Below, one piece after another: positions 1-8,722 of a stretch of DNA of 64,000 nt. The stretch is from JBBATK01 sp040398805 (GTDB lineage Bacteria; Bacteroidota; Ignavibacteria; Kapaibacteriales; NICIL-2): NCBI GenBank assembly GCA_040398805.1, contig JBBATK010000009.1, positions 1 through 64,000 on the forward strand. The letters run 5' to 3'. The stretch's first letter is position 1. Each line of letters starts with the position of its first letter. The notes beneath the pieces were generated by a model. It saw only the letters and a list, made by a program, of their open reading frames with translations. It ran no database searches and was not told where the DNA came from. The translations under genes and the position numbers were made by a program.

Positions 1-71
1 CGCCGCTCGCTTCTCGACTTCGCTCGAAGACCTCGCGGGATCAACAGTGAACGTACAAGCACTCACCCCGG

Positions 72-92
72 CCCTCTCCCAGAGGGAGAGGG
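72..92. repeat. REP-like palindrome (CCCTCTCCC-AGA-GGGAGAGGG)
   Basis: A perfect 9-bp inverted repeat with a 3-nt loop sits in non-coding DNA downstream of the NmrA-like gene. Read through in one frame, it and its left flank give LTPALSQRERG, a peptide familiar from spuriously annotated proteins in many genomes because this short palindromic repeat is widespread. A second short inverted repeat (CTTCG-CT-CGAAG) lies near positions 18-29. It may also act as a weak transcription end for the minus-strand gene. Confidence 0.6.
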
Positions 93-182
93 GGACGTCC
101 AGGCCACACTCCGACATTCACCCAAACGGACGAGAAGCGACGTCTCCGGACGGGCGCTCGTGTCCAATGTGCACTCGACAGC

Positions 183-1052
183 TCACTTCTTACTCCGTAT
201 GTATTCCAGCAACGTCAACCTGGGTTCACCCAGCTCTTTCCATGTCGTCTCCGCTTGAAACGTTTCGGGATACTCGTTGAGGGCATGGACGATGTGCGCG
301 ACGTAGTCGAAGCGCCCGCTGAATAGGCCGAGAAAGCGAAGGATGCCCATGGGAAGCGTCGACACACTGAGCTTTGCGGCGGTATAATGTTGTGCAAACA
401 GAGCTGCGGCTTCGTCGGTGGTAAACCCTTCCTTGCCCTGCACCGCGTAGTCGTTGTCGCCATTGTCGAGCTCGAAGGCTCGCACCACCTGACGTCCGTA
501 ATCATCACCGGCGATGAGATACATCTTGTGACGTGATCTTCCTGCGAGTGTGAGTCTCTTCCCTTGCCGCATCGATCCCGGACTGTCGCTATCGAATGCT
601 TCCATGAAGGTGGAAGGAAAGAAGACGGAGTACGGAATGCCGCTCTTCCGTATGGCGTCAACCGCCGCGCGCTTGATATCGAACACCCACCAGGGGAATC
701 CGTCGTAGTCCTTCACCAGGGAGGAAAGGTAGCCGATACGCCGTATCCCCAGCTCCTTCGCTACCCGCAGCAGCAGAGCCAATCCCTCGCGCTCCGCTTG
801 CCAGTCGGCTGCGGTGCTTGTCTGCTCCACCGACAGATTAAGATAGACGGCGTCCTGTCCATGCAGTAGCGTGCGTATGCTTGCTTCATCCCGAAGATCA
901 CCGCGAACCACGCGCGCGGGTGGACCGAACGCAGTCGATGCCTTCGCAGCATCGCGTGCAAGAAGGGTGACCGTGAAACCTGCGGCGATGAATGCTTTGG
1001 CGACGGGCTTACCCAGCATTCCTGTGGCTCCGATGATGGCGATGTTGTTCAA
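183..1052 (-). CDS. NmrA-like / atypical SDR NAD(P)-binding protein
   Basis: A predicted soluble Rossmann-fold protein of 289 residues, probably an NAD(P)-dependent reductase or redox-sensing protein of the NmrA/atypical SDR group. The glycine motif GATGMLG is at residues 8-14, followed by a dinucleotide-loop region and the stretch YLSSL near residue 108, as in NAD(P)H-binding NmrA proteins. The classical YxxxK active site is not clear, so a catalytic role is uncertain. The start is TTG (1050-1052), because the Rossmann strand begins immediately after it and no upstream ATG fits. A GAGG Shine-Dalgarno-like element lies about 7 nt before it. It follows the DUF418 gene on the same strand with a 48-bp gap. 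The substrate cannot be told from sequence. Confidence 0.8.
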   Translation of the reverse strand: MNNIAIIGATGMLGKPVAKAFIAAGFTVTLLARDAAKASTAFGPPARVVRGDLRDEASIRTLLHGQDAVYLNLSVEQTSTAADWQAEREGLALLLRVAKELGIRRIGYLSSLVKDYDGFPWWVFDIKRAAVDAIRKSGIPYSVFFPSTFMEAFDSDSPGSMRQGKRLTLAGRSRHKMYLIAGDDYGRQVVRAFELDNGDNDYAVQGKEGFTTDEAAALFAQHYTAAKLSVSTLPMGILRFLGLFSGRFDYVAHIVHALNEYPETFQAETTWKELGEPRLTLLEYIRSKK

Positions 1053-1100
1053 TCTGATACCTCGTGAGAAAGTTACAATTGACCGGAATTCGTTCTTCCG

Positions 1101-2243
1101 TTACCTGGAGCTGCCGGATGACTTGAGCAAGCCAGGCATGCGACCATACGTGAGCGAGCGCCAGAGCCATTCCATGGGACCCATCGTAGCGCGCTGTAAC
1201 CACCATCTGCTGACAAGCAATTGCATCACAAAAATGCCCAGGGCCACGACGTTCGACTGCAGGGGCGAGAGATCATCGTACAGCCCGAAACCGTATCCGT
1301 AGAAGATGGTCGTCGACACCAGTGATTGCATCAGGTAATTAGTGAGCGCCATACGTCCGGCATAGGCAAGGAAACCCAGTCGCTCCCGGGCGCTGATGAC
1401 AAGCACCGCATACGAATAGCTCAGCAGAGGCGCTCCCACATGCACACTGATACTCACCCAGCGTGGGTCCTTATCGGCATACCCGACAAGCATGAGAACC
1501 GAGCCCGCAAGCCCGGCAGGAAGGGTCCACCATAACGTGCGTTTCAACAGGGGTGCGTACTCATGGATGCGCCCCATGACGCCGGCACGCCCAACGACCA
1601 GCCCCAGAAGGAACATGACGAATACCATGGGTATCTGTATGTCCACCACGGCTGTCTCGGCCAGTCTGTGTCTGACAAGATCGGCATAGCTGCCTGCCGT
1701 GTACACCGAAAGGTCGGTTCGCGCCATAAGCGTGCTTGCCTTCTCCAGTGGAATAGCGCCGAAATAGACGGTGCCGCAAAGCAGGATGATGCCCGCGAGA
1801 GTAACGAGCGTTCGCGTGCGAACCGCACGAAGAGGAATCATGAGGGCACCGGCTACGGCATACAGACGAAGGATATCTCCGTCCCACACAAGGATGGAAT
1901 GCGCGAGGCCGATGAGCAGAAGGACGAAAAGACGTCGGGAATAGACGCGGACGAAATTCCTCCCGGACTGTTCCATGCGCTGCATCTGGATGGCGAATCC
2001 CACGCCGAAGAGGAAGCTGAAGAGCAGATAGAACTTCGTGACGGCGAACATGACGATGCAGACATCTGCAAGCCGGTCCACCGGGCCACCGCGTAATCCG
2101 ATGGTATCGGCACGCAAACCCGAACCGCTGAAATCCAGCATGTTGACGAGAAAGATACCGATCAAAGCAAAGCCGCGAAGTATGTCCAGTATCGCTATGC
2201 GTTCGTTATCCCTTGTCGTCAACATCTCTGATGAACCTGTCAT
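1101..2243 (-). CDS. DUF418 (YeiB-like) multipass membrane protein
   Basis: An integral inner-membrane protein with about eight to ten hydrophobic segments. The opening ERIAILDILRGFALIGI-FLVNM is the typical N-terminus of the YeiB/DUF418 family, and the C-terminal part with GRMALTNYLMQS matches the conserved end of DUF418. The family is related to acyltransferase-3-like membrane proteins and has no settled function. The reading frame is open up to 2309 (a TTG), but an ATG at 2243 or 2225 gives the normal family N-terminus; neither has a convincing ribosome-binding site. It lies just after the DUF1905 gene on the same strand. Confidence 0.8.
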   Translation of the reverse strand: MTGSSEMLTTRDNERIAILDILRGFALIGIFLVNMLDFSGSGLRADTIGLRGGPVDRLADVCIVMFAVTKFYLLFSFLFGVGFAIQMQRMEQSGRNFVRVYSRRLFVLLLIGLAHSILVWDGDILRLYAVAGALMIPLRAVRTRTLVTLAGIILLCGTVYFGAIPLEKASTLMARTDLSVYTAGSYADLVRHRLAETAVVDIQIPMVFVMFLLGLVVGRAGVMGRIHEYAPLLKRTLWWTLPAGLAGSVLMLVGYADKDPRWVSISVHVGAPLLSYSYAVLVISARERLGFLAYAGRMALTNYLMQSLVSTTIFYGYGFGLYDDLSPLQSNVVALGIFVMQLLVSRWWLQRATMGPMEWLWRSLTYGRMPGLLKSSGSSR

Positions 2244-2311
2244 GCTGGCGTCGTGATAGTATGGAAACGATGGAACTGCACTGTATGCAATCGGGCTGCG
2301 GCGTTGCAATT

Positions 2312-2599
2312 TTACACACGGACCTGCACATCAATCACATCATCGATAGAGATATTCTCCTTCGAACGGATATCAGCGCGCAATGGTAAGAGGTAGGTAT
2401 CGTGCTTGGTATCGAACCACATCGACGTCTTCCACCGGGTACGTCCCACTTCCGCTTCCACATGCAAACGACCCCATCCCTGCTCCATCACCTTCAGGTA
2501 TGCGCGTATCTCGGCGGACATGTCCGCAGGGAGCGACACGAACACCCAACCTCCCGAGCTGCCATGCTTCCATGCCTTTGCTGTGAACGTATAGGTCAT
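2312..2599 (-). CDS. DUF1905 domain protein
   Basis: A small soluble protein of 95 residues that matches the DUF1905 fold throughout. It opens with FTAKAWKHG and GGWVFVSLP, followed by the central WGRLHVEAEVG-TRW element and a C-terminal hydrophilic strand. The family forms a small beta-barrel-like domain of unknown biochemical role, often found alone or fused to a YdeI-type domain; no fusion is seen here. It starts with ATG at 2597-2599. Its neighbours on the same strand are the large conserved protein upstream (141-bp gap) and the DUF418 gene downstream. Confidence 0.8.
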   Translation of the reverse strand: MTYTFTAKAWKHGSSGGWVFVSLPADMSAEIRAYLKVMEQGWGRLHVEAEVGRTRWKTSMWFDTKHDTYLLPLRADIRSKENISIDDVIDVQVRV

Positions 2600-2740
2600 A
2601 ATGACGCTGTTGGAAGTCGATGTCGAACATTGCCAAGTGTCGCCCTATTACCCGCAAGCATGATCGTTCCGCAGAAACGTCAAGACACGACAGTCCATGA
2701 CCCTTCCAAGAGGGGCATGGAGCTTATCTGATTCAATGTC

Positions 2741-4573
2741 TTACACGGAAAGCAAAACGTCACCGACAGGTTGCGCCGCGGGCAGGATTCCGCGCAGTTC
2801 ATCGGCGTATCGGTCCAGCTCGCGTTGTATCACCTCGCGTTGGGCAGCGAAGTGGGTGGCAACGGCGGGGAGCACCGTACGGTAGTAGTCGATGCCGTTC
2901 ATGAGGTTGGAACGGAAGACTTCGAAATACTTGCGTTGATTGTCGGCGATCGTATTGCCGCAATCGTTGATGGCGTCGCGCAGGTACGTGACGTACAAGC
3001 CGAGCTCCTTGATGAAGAAGTTCGGACGGTCGGTGCGATCGATGATGTTCGTGCGACCGTAGATATGATCGACGATCTGGCGCAAGGTGACCACTTTGTC
3101 GTAGTAGGCCATGTTCGGACCCGGGCACACGGCCACGCCTTGCGAACCCTTGTACATATCAAGTCCGTGCGCTTTCAGTGCTGCATTGCCCAAGCCCACG
3201 CACAGACATGTCTTCTGCGTGATGGTATTGAAGCTCTTCGCCTTTTCATCAGCAGGGATATCCAGTCCCTTCCACTCGTCCAGCTTGTGACGTTGATATT
3301 GGATGGACGCTGTGCAGATAGGCTTCGCCGTGAACTCCGTCGTGGAGATCATGTGCTTCTTCAAGCATGGTGCGCCCGGCTTGCCGGCAGCGATGCGAGC
3401 GCGTAATTCCAGCTCGGCGGTATTGCCGCGCACCGAATTGAACGGAACGCCCAGTGGGGAAATCTTGCTCAGATACAGATCCTCTTCGTTAGCCTTGACG
3501 AGGATGTTCATCGTCTCGGTATCGATGCACACGGCTTCGGGACACAGCAGGAAGGGCGTACCCCAGCCCACGGAATCGACCCCGTAGCGTTCGAACAGGA
3601 AGTCTTGCTCCTCTTCCGTGCCCACACCGCCCTGCACCGTGAGGCGCTGACCGGGAATGGAGGTCGGAACCGGACGTCCGGCTGCCTCCAGCGCGGGTGC
3701 GAGGATGCCGAACAGTTCGGCTGCAAGAGCGGCACGGTTGTCGTGTAACTCCTGAATGATGGGACCCAACAGGAAACCGTCGCTCGCAAAGGCATGGCCG
3801 CCGCAGTTGAGGCCTGACTCGACACGGAACTCCGATACCCACAGACCTTTCTTCGCCAGGAACTTGCCTTGAATCAGTGCACTGCGATAATCACTCACCT
3901 TCAGGATGATCTTCTTGACGAATGTTCCGTCAGCCGACGGATAGAAATCGTCGAACTGCGCGATGTACCCGTACAGACGCGGATTCATGCCCGCACTGAA
4001 CACCAGCGAGGAATTCAAGGAGCTCATGGCGAATCCGCGCAGCGATGCATGGGCATCGTTGAATTGCTGCGGAAGCTGCTCGCCCGTCTTGGCATAATTG
4101 GCGGAGTCCACCTTCGTCATGATGTTGCCGTCGATGTTTCCCGGACGCATGTTCGCGCGCAGGTAGGCCTCCAGGCGCTCACGCTCTTCACCCGATGTCG
4201 TGAGCATCTCCTCGTATCGCTGACGCAACGGCGATGTGGCCGGCAACAGCTCGAAGTATTTCGTGATCTCGGAACCCGGCTCGAACGGCGATGCGACCAC
4301 CGCCGCGAACTGACGGTCCACGATCTGTTTCATCATGTTCAGATACGCCGTCACCCGGCGCGCTTTGCAATCCTCCTCGCTCTCGGGAATCTCTTCAAAC
4401 GGGATGTCGTATTTGGCACAATAGTGCTCACGCACCTGCTCGATCATACGATGGTCGATGAGCGATACGACGGAGGTTATTCCATAATGTGCCAGGCGGA
4501 TGGGTGTATCGATCGTGAAGCTGGTACCCATCACCGGTATGTGGAACCGATGTAATAAAGGCTGTGAAGTCAT
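2741..4573 (-). CDS. Large conserved protein with nitronate-monooxygenase-like motif
   Basis: A cytoplasmic protein of 610 residues without a signal peptide or membrane segments. It resembles a conserved hypothetical protein I associate with Bacteroidota, beginning FHIPVMGTSFTIDTP. Around residues 313-347 it has GGVGT, then YGVDSVGWGTPFLLCPEA, which resembles the phosphate/FMN-binding end of nitronate monooxygenase (2-nitropropane dioxygenase) TIM barrels, where GGIG is followed by GADGVQxGTxFL and an acidic residue. Many cysteines occur in the C-terminal third (for example KTCLCVG and CPGPNMAY). A flavin-dependent or redox role is inference from this motif. The start ATG at 4573 is preceded by a 331-bp spacer with no gene. 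Confidence 0.6.
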   Translation of the reverse strand: MTSQPLLHRFHIPVMGTSFTIDTPIRLAHYGITSVVSLIDHRMIEQVREHYCAKYDIPFEEIPESEEDCKARRVTAYLNMMKQIVDRQFAAVVASPFEPGSEITKYFELLPATSPLRQRYEEMLTTSGEERERLEAYLRANMRPGNIDGNIMTKVDSANYAKTGEQLPQQFNDAHASLRGFAMSSLNSSLVFSAGMNPRLYGYIAQFDDFYPSADGTFVKKIILKVSDYRSALIQGKFLAKKGLWVSEFRVESGLNCGGHAFASDGFLLGPIIQELHDNRAALAAELFGILAPALEAAGRPVPTSIPGQRLTVQGGVGTEEEQDFLFERYGVDSVGWGTPFLLCPEAVCIDTETMNILVKANEEDLYLSKISPLGVPFNSVRGNTAELELRARIAAGKPGAPCLKKHMISTTEFTAKPICTASIQYQRHKLDEWKGLDIPADEKAKSFNTITQKTCLCVGLGNAALKAHGLDMYKGSQGVAVCPGPNMAYYDKVVTLRQIVDHIYGRTNIIDRTDRPNFFIKELGLYVTYLRDAINDCGNTIADNQRKYFEVFRSNLMNGIDYYRTVLPAVATHFAAQREVIQRELDRYADELRGILPAAQPVGDVLLSV

Positions 4574-4904
4574 GAATCAAAACCAAAGTTCCGAACGGAC
4601 CTGCGCTATCCCCTGCCATTCGAGGTACTTCCTCGTGCAAAGTCCGTTTCGTCGCCTGCGCTTTGCCAGCGTGTCACCGCCGCAAAAGCTTCGGCTGCAT
4701 GTCTCGGACCTTGAGGGCGTCGATGCGGGAGGACATCCCATGATCGCCGGTCTCAGAGTCCATGTTATGCTTTTGCAAAATACACCGAAGGATGTTTGCA
4801 ATGATGCAGTTTGTTATAGGTCTGTGGAACCCCGTATATCGGTGATTTTTGTCCGAAAAAGCGACAAACCCACGGATATTTCCCCACCCCGCATGCGGCC
4901 TTTG
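4574..4904. other. Intergenic spacer, 331 bp, no convincing gene
   Basis: The spacer between the large conserved protein and the flavoprotein gene (both minus strand) has open frames, but none has family resemblance or a ribosome-binding site. One 7-base near match to the promoter box (TATTTTG on the minus strand, 4776-4782) could serve the 610-residue gene, leaving a leader of about 200 nt. An inverted repeat GCATGCG/CGCATGC (4891-4897 and 4908-4914) brackets the stop codon of the flavoprotein gene and could help end its transcript. Confidence 0.4.
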
Positions 4905-6071
4905 CTACGCATGCATTCCCGCGGCATGACCGCTGGCCCAGGCCCATTGGAAATTGTAACCGCCAAGCCAACCCGTCACGTCCACCACTTCGCCGATGAA
5001 GTACAAACCCGGCGCTCGGGCGGATTCCATGGTCTTCGACGACAGTTCCCGCGTGTCCACACCGCCGGCCGTCACTTCCGCTTTCGCATACCCCTCCGTC
5101 CCCGAGGGATGAATCTCCCAATCATGGAGCTGCGTTTCGAGCGCCGCACGCTCCTTCTCGTTCATCTGCACGGCGGGTCGGTTCAGGGAATGAAGGTCGC
5201 ACCATAGCTCTGCGAAGCGTCTCGGCAGCGCCAGCGACAATACGTTCTTCATATCCTTCGCCGATCGCGCGTTCTGCTCCAGGATGTGCGCCGCCGAGGG
5301 GTCGGGCAGAAGGTCCAGATGCACGCCCTGATCTTCGGACCAATAGGACGAAATCTGCAGGATGGCCGGACCGCTCACTCCTTTATGCGTGAACAGGATG
5401 TTCTCCCGGAACGAAGCACTGCCGCAGCGAACCTCGGCATCCATGGACACGCCCGAGAGGGATTCGAACAGGGAACGCTCGCGTTCGTTGAAGGTGAGTG
5501 GCACCAGCGCCGGGCGCGTCGGCACGATACGATGTCCCACCCGGCGTGCCAACCGCAGACCGAAATCCGTGGCACCCATTTTCGGTATGGAGAGTCCGCC
5601 CGTGGCTACCACGAGCGATGCCGCACCGTACTCCGTTCCCGCCACGCTCACCACCCACCCGTCATCCGCCCGCTGCACCTCCGCGTCGCCCGTATTACAC
5701 ACGATACGCACACCGTTCTCGCGCAGATCGCGCTCGAACATGGCAACGATGTCACGTGCGGAACCGTCGCAGAACAATTGCCCGAGCTTCTTCTCATGAT
5801 AGGCGATACCGTGCGTCTCGACCAAGGCGATGAAATCGTTCGGCGTGTACCGGGCCAGCGCCGAACGGCTGAAGTGCGGATTCTCCGAGATATAGTTTTC
5901 GCTGCGCACCTCCCTGTTCGTGAAGTTGCAGCGTCCGCCACCGGAGATGAGGATCTTCTTGCCGATCTTCTCCGAACGCTCCAACACCAGCACCCGCCTG
6001 CCTCGGCGGGCCGCCGTCAGTGCGCACATGAGTCCGGCCGCACCACCACCAAGAACGATGACATCGATCAT
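4905..6071 (-). CDS. BaiN/HI0933-family FAD-dependent oxidoreductase
   Basis: A predicted cytoplasmic flavoprotein of 388 residues, the usual family length. The FAD-binding GGGAAG motif is at residues 8-13, followed by the family signature ISGGGRCNFTN near residue 45. The C-terminal block contains TAGGVDTRELSS and then GEVVDVTGWLGGYNFQWAW, both characteristic of HI0933/YhiN/BaiN proteins. The substrate is unknown for most members; BaiN itself reduces bile-acid intermediates, but that role should not be transferred. The ATG at 6071 is preferred because the Rossmann strand starts directly after it; the frame extends three codons further to a TTG. It is divergent from the 38-residue ORF at 6187. 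Confidence 0.9.
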   Translation of the reverse strand: MIDVIVLGGGAAGLMCALTAARRGRRVLVLERSEKIGKKILISGGGRCNFTNREVRSENYISENPHFSRSALARYTPNDFIALVETHGIAYHEKKLGQLFCDGSARDIVAMFERDLRENGVRIVCNTGDAEVQRADDGWVVSVAGTEYGAASLVVATGGLSIPKMGATDFGLRLARRVGHRIVPTRPALVPLTFNERERSLFESLSGVSMDAEVRCGSASFRENILFTHKGVSGPAILQISSYWSEDQGVHLDLLPDPSAAHILEQNARSAKDMKNVLSLALPRRFAELWCDLHSLNRPAVQMNEKERAALETQLHDWEIHPSGTEGYAKAEVTAGGVDTRELSSKTMESARAPGLYFIGEVVDVTGWLGGYNFQWAWASGHAAGMHA

Positions 6072-6186
6072 ATGCACCAAAGGGGAAAGGTTTTTTTCGG
6101 ATACAGGGGACAGAGTATTTGGAGCATTCTATCTTTTATTACTATATTGCACACGTCAACCGAACATCACTTATCTGGAGCCCGTC

Positions 6187-6303
6187 ATGTCTCTCTTGCA
6201 TATGGCCGTCATCGGTTTCATCGTCTGTACTCTCTCTCTCACCTTGGGTCTCGCAGCGCGAGCATTGAACTCGGCGGAGAAACGCACGCTTCACCACTCC
6301 TAA
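6187..6303 (+). CDS. Putative 38-residue single-span membrane protein
   Basis: A short ORF beginning MSLLHMAVIGFIVCTLSL, with one hydrophobic helix (about residues 5-27) and a charged tail. Three features support it. A GGAG ribosome-binding site lies 6 nt before the ATG. An AT-rich, promoter-like stretch (TATATTGC at 6143-6150) precedes it. A strong intrinsic terminator lies 38 bp after the stop. It sits alone between the divergent flavoprotein gene and the trmB 3' end. I do not recognise a family. It is more likely a real small gene than chance, but a non-coding RNA in the same place is possible. Confidence 0.5.
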   Translation: MSLLHMAVIGFIVCTLSLTLGLAARALNSAEKRTLHHS

Positions 6304-6341
6304 GTTCGGCCTGCGTTCATCGCAGTTCGAGCCGGATGCAG

Positions 6342-6378
6342 AGCAACGTGCCCGATTGGTGCGCGTTGCTTTTTTTTT
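6342..6378 (+). terminator. Intrinsic terminator after the 38-residue ORF
   Basis: A 10-bp stem (AGCAACGTGC / GCGCGTTGCT, one G-T wobble), a 9-nt loop and an uninterrupted run of T at 6370-6378 on the plus strand. There is no T-run in the opposite direction, so it serves the short plus-strand transcript rather than trmB. Confidence 0.8.
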
Positions 6379-6408
6379 GCGAGGTCGCTCCCGAGCACAT
6401 GGTCAACG

Positions 6409-7083
6409 TCATGAACGCAGACGGCACCGGCGACGCGTGTAGGCGAAGCCCCGGCGCCGGCAGGAGAGTTCGTGGTCGGTCATCACGGGCAGCCACGGCC
6501 CGCCCTCCGCCACTTCCTCGATATCGAAGGCCCCGAACTCCGAAAGTATCTCGCATTGCGCCGCATCCACCTCGGGTACGTCTGTCATCAAGTACAAGGA
6601 TGCGCCGGGAACCATCACGCGCCGGAGCTCGGCAAGGAACTGCGGGGTGAAGGCGCGCCGCTTGCCGTGACGTTTCTTGAACCACGGGTCGGGGAAGAAA
6701 TAATACACCTCGTCCACGCTCGCATCGGCGATGAACGGCAATCCGTTCGCAACGGAATAATAGAGCGCTCGGGCATTGGGCACCTGTTCACCGTCGATGA
6801 CGCTGTTGATCCACTCCACCGCCTGCTGACGCAGCTCGATACCGAGCAGGTTGATGTGCGGACGTTGTTCGGCCATGTCCATGAGGAACTTGCCCCAGCC
6901 GCATCCAATGTCGAGCGCTCGGGGCGCTGCACCGGACGCGAAGAGGGCGTGCCAATCAAGGGTGCGAGGCACGGGTGGATATTGCGTCGGCACCACGTGC
7001 AATTCCGCGAGCGGCAGATAGAACTGCGGGTTCGTGTGATGGCGCGAACGCGGTTGCGGATAGCGAAGGGGATCGATGTTCAT
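6409..7083 (-). CDS. trmB: tRNA (guanine-N7-)-methyltransferase TrmB
   Basis: Methylates guanine 46 in the variable loop of tRNAs using S-adenosylmethionine. The 224-residue protein has the SAM-binding motif LDIGCGWGKFL near residue 57, GIELR in the next strand and the TrmB signature YYFFPDPWFKKRHGKRR, which carries catalytic Asp and Lys/Arg residues. It ends with a family-typical region for substrate binding. The ATG at 7083 is 27 bp after the guaB stop, so guaB and trmB probably form one minus-strand operon. Confidence 0.93.
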   Translation of the reverse strand: MNIDPLRYPQPRSRHHTNPQFYLPLAELHVVPTQYPPVPRTLDWHALFASGAAPRALDIGCGWGKFLMDMAEQRPHINLLGIELRQQAVEWINSVIDGEQVPNARALYYSVANGLPFIADASVDEVYYFFPDPWFKKRHGKRRAFTPQFLAELRRVMVPGASLYLMTDVPEVDAAQCEILSEFGAFDIEEVAEGGPWLPVMTDHELSCRRRGFAYTRRRCRLRS

Positions 7084-7110
7084 GAGCGGTGATCGCGCGG
7101 GGTGGTTCCG

Positions 7111-8574
7111 CTACGCGAAGTAATTCGGCGACTCTTTGGTGATGATCACGTTATGCGGGTGCGATTCCTTCAAACCTGCATTCGTGATGCGCACGAACTG
7201 CGCGCTGGCATGCATGGCGGCGATATCGGCGCAGCCGCAATATCCCATGGATGCGCGGAGTCCGCCGGCCATCTGATACATCGTGGCACTCACATCGCCC
7301 TTGAACGGCACGCGACCTTCGATGCCTTCGGGAACCAGTTTCGCGATCTCGTCTTCCACATCCTGGAAATACCGGTCGGCGGAGCCCTGCATCATAGCGC
7401 CTTGAGAGCCCATCCCGCGGTACACCTTGAAGGCGCGACCTTCCAGCTGGACCTTCTCGCCTGGGGATTCCTCATGTCCGGCGAACATGCCGCCCATCAT
7501 CACGCAATCAGCGCCTGCAGCGATGGCTTTGGCGATGTCGCCCGTTTGTTTGATACCGCCGTCGGCGATGACAGGCACGCCGTGTTTCGATGCTTCCTCG
7601 GCCACATGCATGATGGCCGACAGCTGCGGAACGCCGACGCCCGCAATGATACGCGTGGTACAGATGGAGCCGGGTCCTATGCCCACCTTCACGCCGTCGG
7701 CACCGGCGTCGATGAGCGCTTTGGCGGCCTCTGCCGTGGCGATGTTGCCACCGATCACCTGCAAACCGCTATGACGTTTCTTGACGGCGCGGACCATGTC
7801 CAGCACTCCTTGGGAATGACCATGCGCGGTATCGACGATGACGACGTCCACACCCGCACCCACGAGCGCGTCCACGCGGTCCAGAGTATCAGGACTGATG
7901 CCGAGCGCGGCACCCGCCCGCAGACGTCCCTGATCGTCCTTGCAGGCGCTGGGGTATCGCTTCTTCTTTTGAATGTCCTTGAACGTGATGAGTCCGCGAA
8001 GCACACCACCGCCATCCACCACGGGAAGTTTCTCGATACGATGCCGTTGGAGGATGCTCTCGGCGTCTTCCAGCGTCGTGCCTTCAGGCGCAGTGATCAG
8101 GTTCTCCTTCGTCATGATGTCGCGCACCAGCTCGCGGTGGTCGTGGACGAATCGGAGGTCGCGGTTGGTAAGGATGCCGATGAGCTTGTGTTCCGCATCG
8201 ATGACGGGGATGCCCGCGATGCGGTACTTGTTCATGAGCGCCTTGGCATCGGCGATGGTCTGTTCCGCACGAAGGGTGATGGGATTGCGGATCATGCCGC
8301 TCTCGCTGCGCTTCACACGATCCACCTCTTCGGCCTGACGTGCGATGCTGAGATTCTTGTGGATGATGCCGATACCGCCTTCGCGCGCCACGGCGATGGC
8401 CATCTGCGACTCCGTCACGGTATCCATGGCAGCACTCACGATGGGCAGGTTCAGACGTATCCCCTTCGTGAGCCGCGTGTGCAGCGACACATCCCGCGGA
8501 AGCACCGATGAATAGCGCGGAACAAGAAGGACATCGTCGAAGGTGAAGCCGTCGTAGAGAATCTTCGTGGTCAT
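7111..8574 (-). CDS. guaB: Inosine-5'-monophosphate dehydrogenase
   Basis: Catalyses NAD-dependent oxidation of IMP to XMP, the first committed step of GMP synthesis. The 487-residue length is normal for bacterial IMPDH. The N-terminal barrel strand (FDDVLLVPRYS) is followed by a tandem CBS pair at about residues 95-200, which normally binds purine nucleotides. The catalytic loop GPGSICTTR, with its nucleophilic Cys, is near residue 306. The flap with RGMGSQGAM and the C-terminal helices are intact. A TATTTTTG promoter box lies 29 nt before the ATG. It is followed on the same strand by trmB. Confidence 0.96.
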   Translation of the reverse strand: MTTKILYDGFTFDDVLLVPRYSSVLPRDVSLHTRLTKGIRLNLPIVSAAMDTVTESQMAIAVAREGGIGIIHKNLSIARQAEEVDRVKRSESGMIRNPITLRAEQTIADAKALMNKYRIAGIPVIDAEHKLIGILTNRDLRFVHDHRELVRDIMTKENLITAPEGTTLEDAESILQRHRIEKLPVVDGGGVLRGLITFKDIQKKKRYPSACKDDQGRLRAGAALGISPDTLDRVDALVGAGVDVVIVDTAHGHSQGVLDMVRAVKKRHSGLQVIGGNIATAEAAKALIDAGADGVKVGIGPGSICTTRIIAGVGVPQLSAIMHVAEEASKHGVPVIADGGIKQTGDIAKAIAAGADCVMMGGMFAGHEESPGEKVQLEGRAFKVYRGMGSQGAMMQGSADRYFQDVEDEIAKLVPEGIEGRVPFKGDVSATMYQMAGGLRASMGYCGCADIAAMHASAQFVRITNAGLKESHPHNVIITKESPNYFA

Positions 8575-8603
8575 GGGCGTGGTCGATTGCGATGTGACAT
8601 CGG

Positions 8604-8611
8604 CAAAAATA
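8604..8611 (-). promoter_or_regulatory. -7 box TATTTTTG upstream of guaB
   Basis: Exact match to the Bacteroidota sigma-ABfrA -7 consensus TAnnTTTG on the minus strand, 29 nt before the guaB start. No good TTTG -33 element is seen. Confidence 0.6.
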
Positions 8612-8722
8612 CCTGCCGCTCGCCAATGTAGCGTGGTGCGTGGCGAAAAAGGCCCGCGTGGACCTTCGAAGAAGGACCGGGAAAAGGGATGCTTGAATCG
8701 CGCCGGCCTGCCACCGCGGAGT

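Noticed and set aside
47..280. A 77-codon plus-strand ORF at the left edge
   Set aside because: Its start is made by the REP-like palindrome (LTPALSQRERG), and its 3' half overlaps the end of the NmrA-like gene on the other strand.
7102..8511. Long plus-strand ORF (469 codons) opposite guaB
   Set aside because: Mirror frame of a GC-rich gene; no family resemblance and histidine/arginine-rich composition typical of antisense frames.
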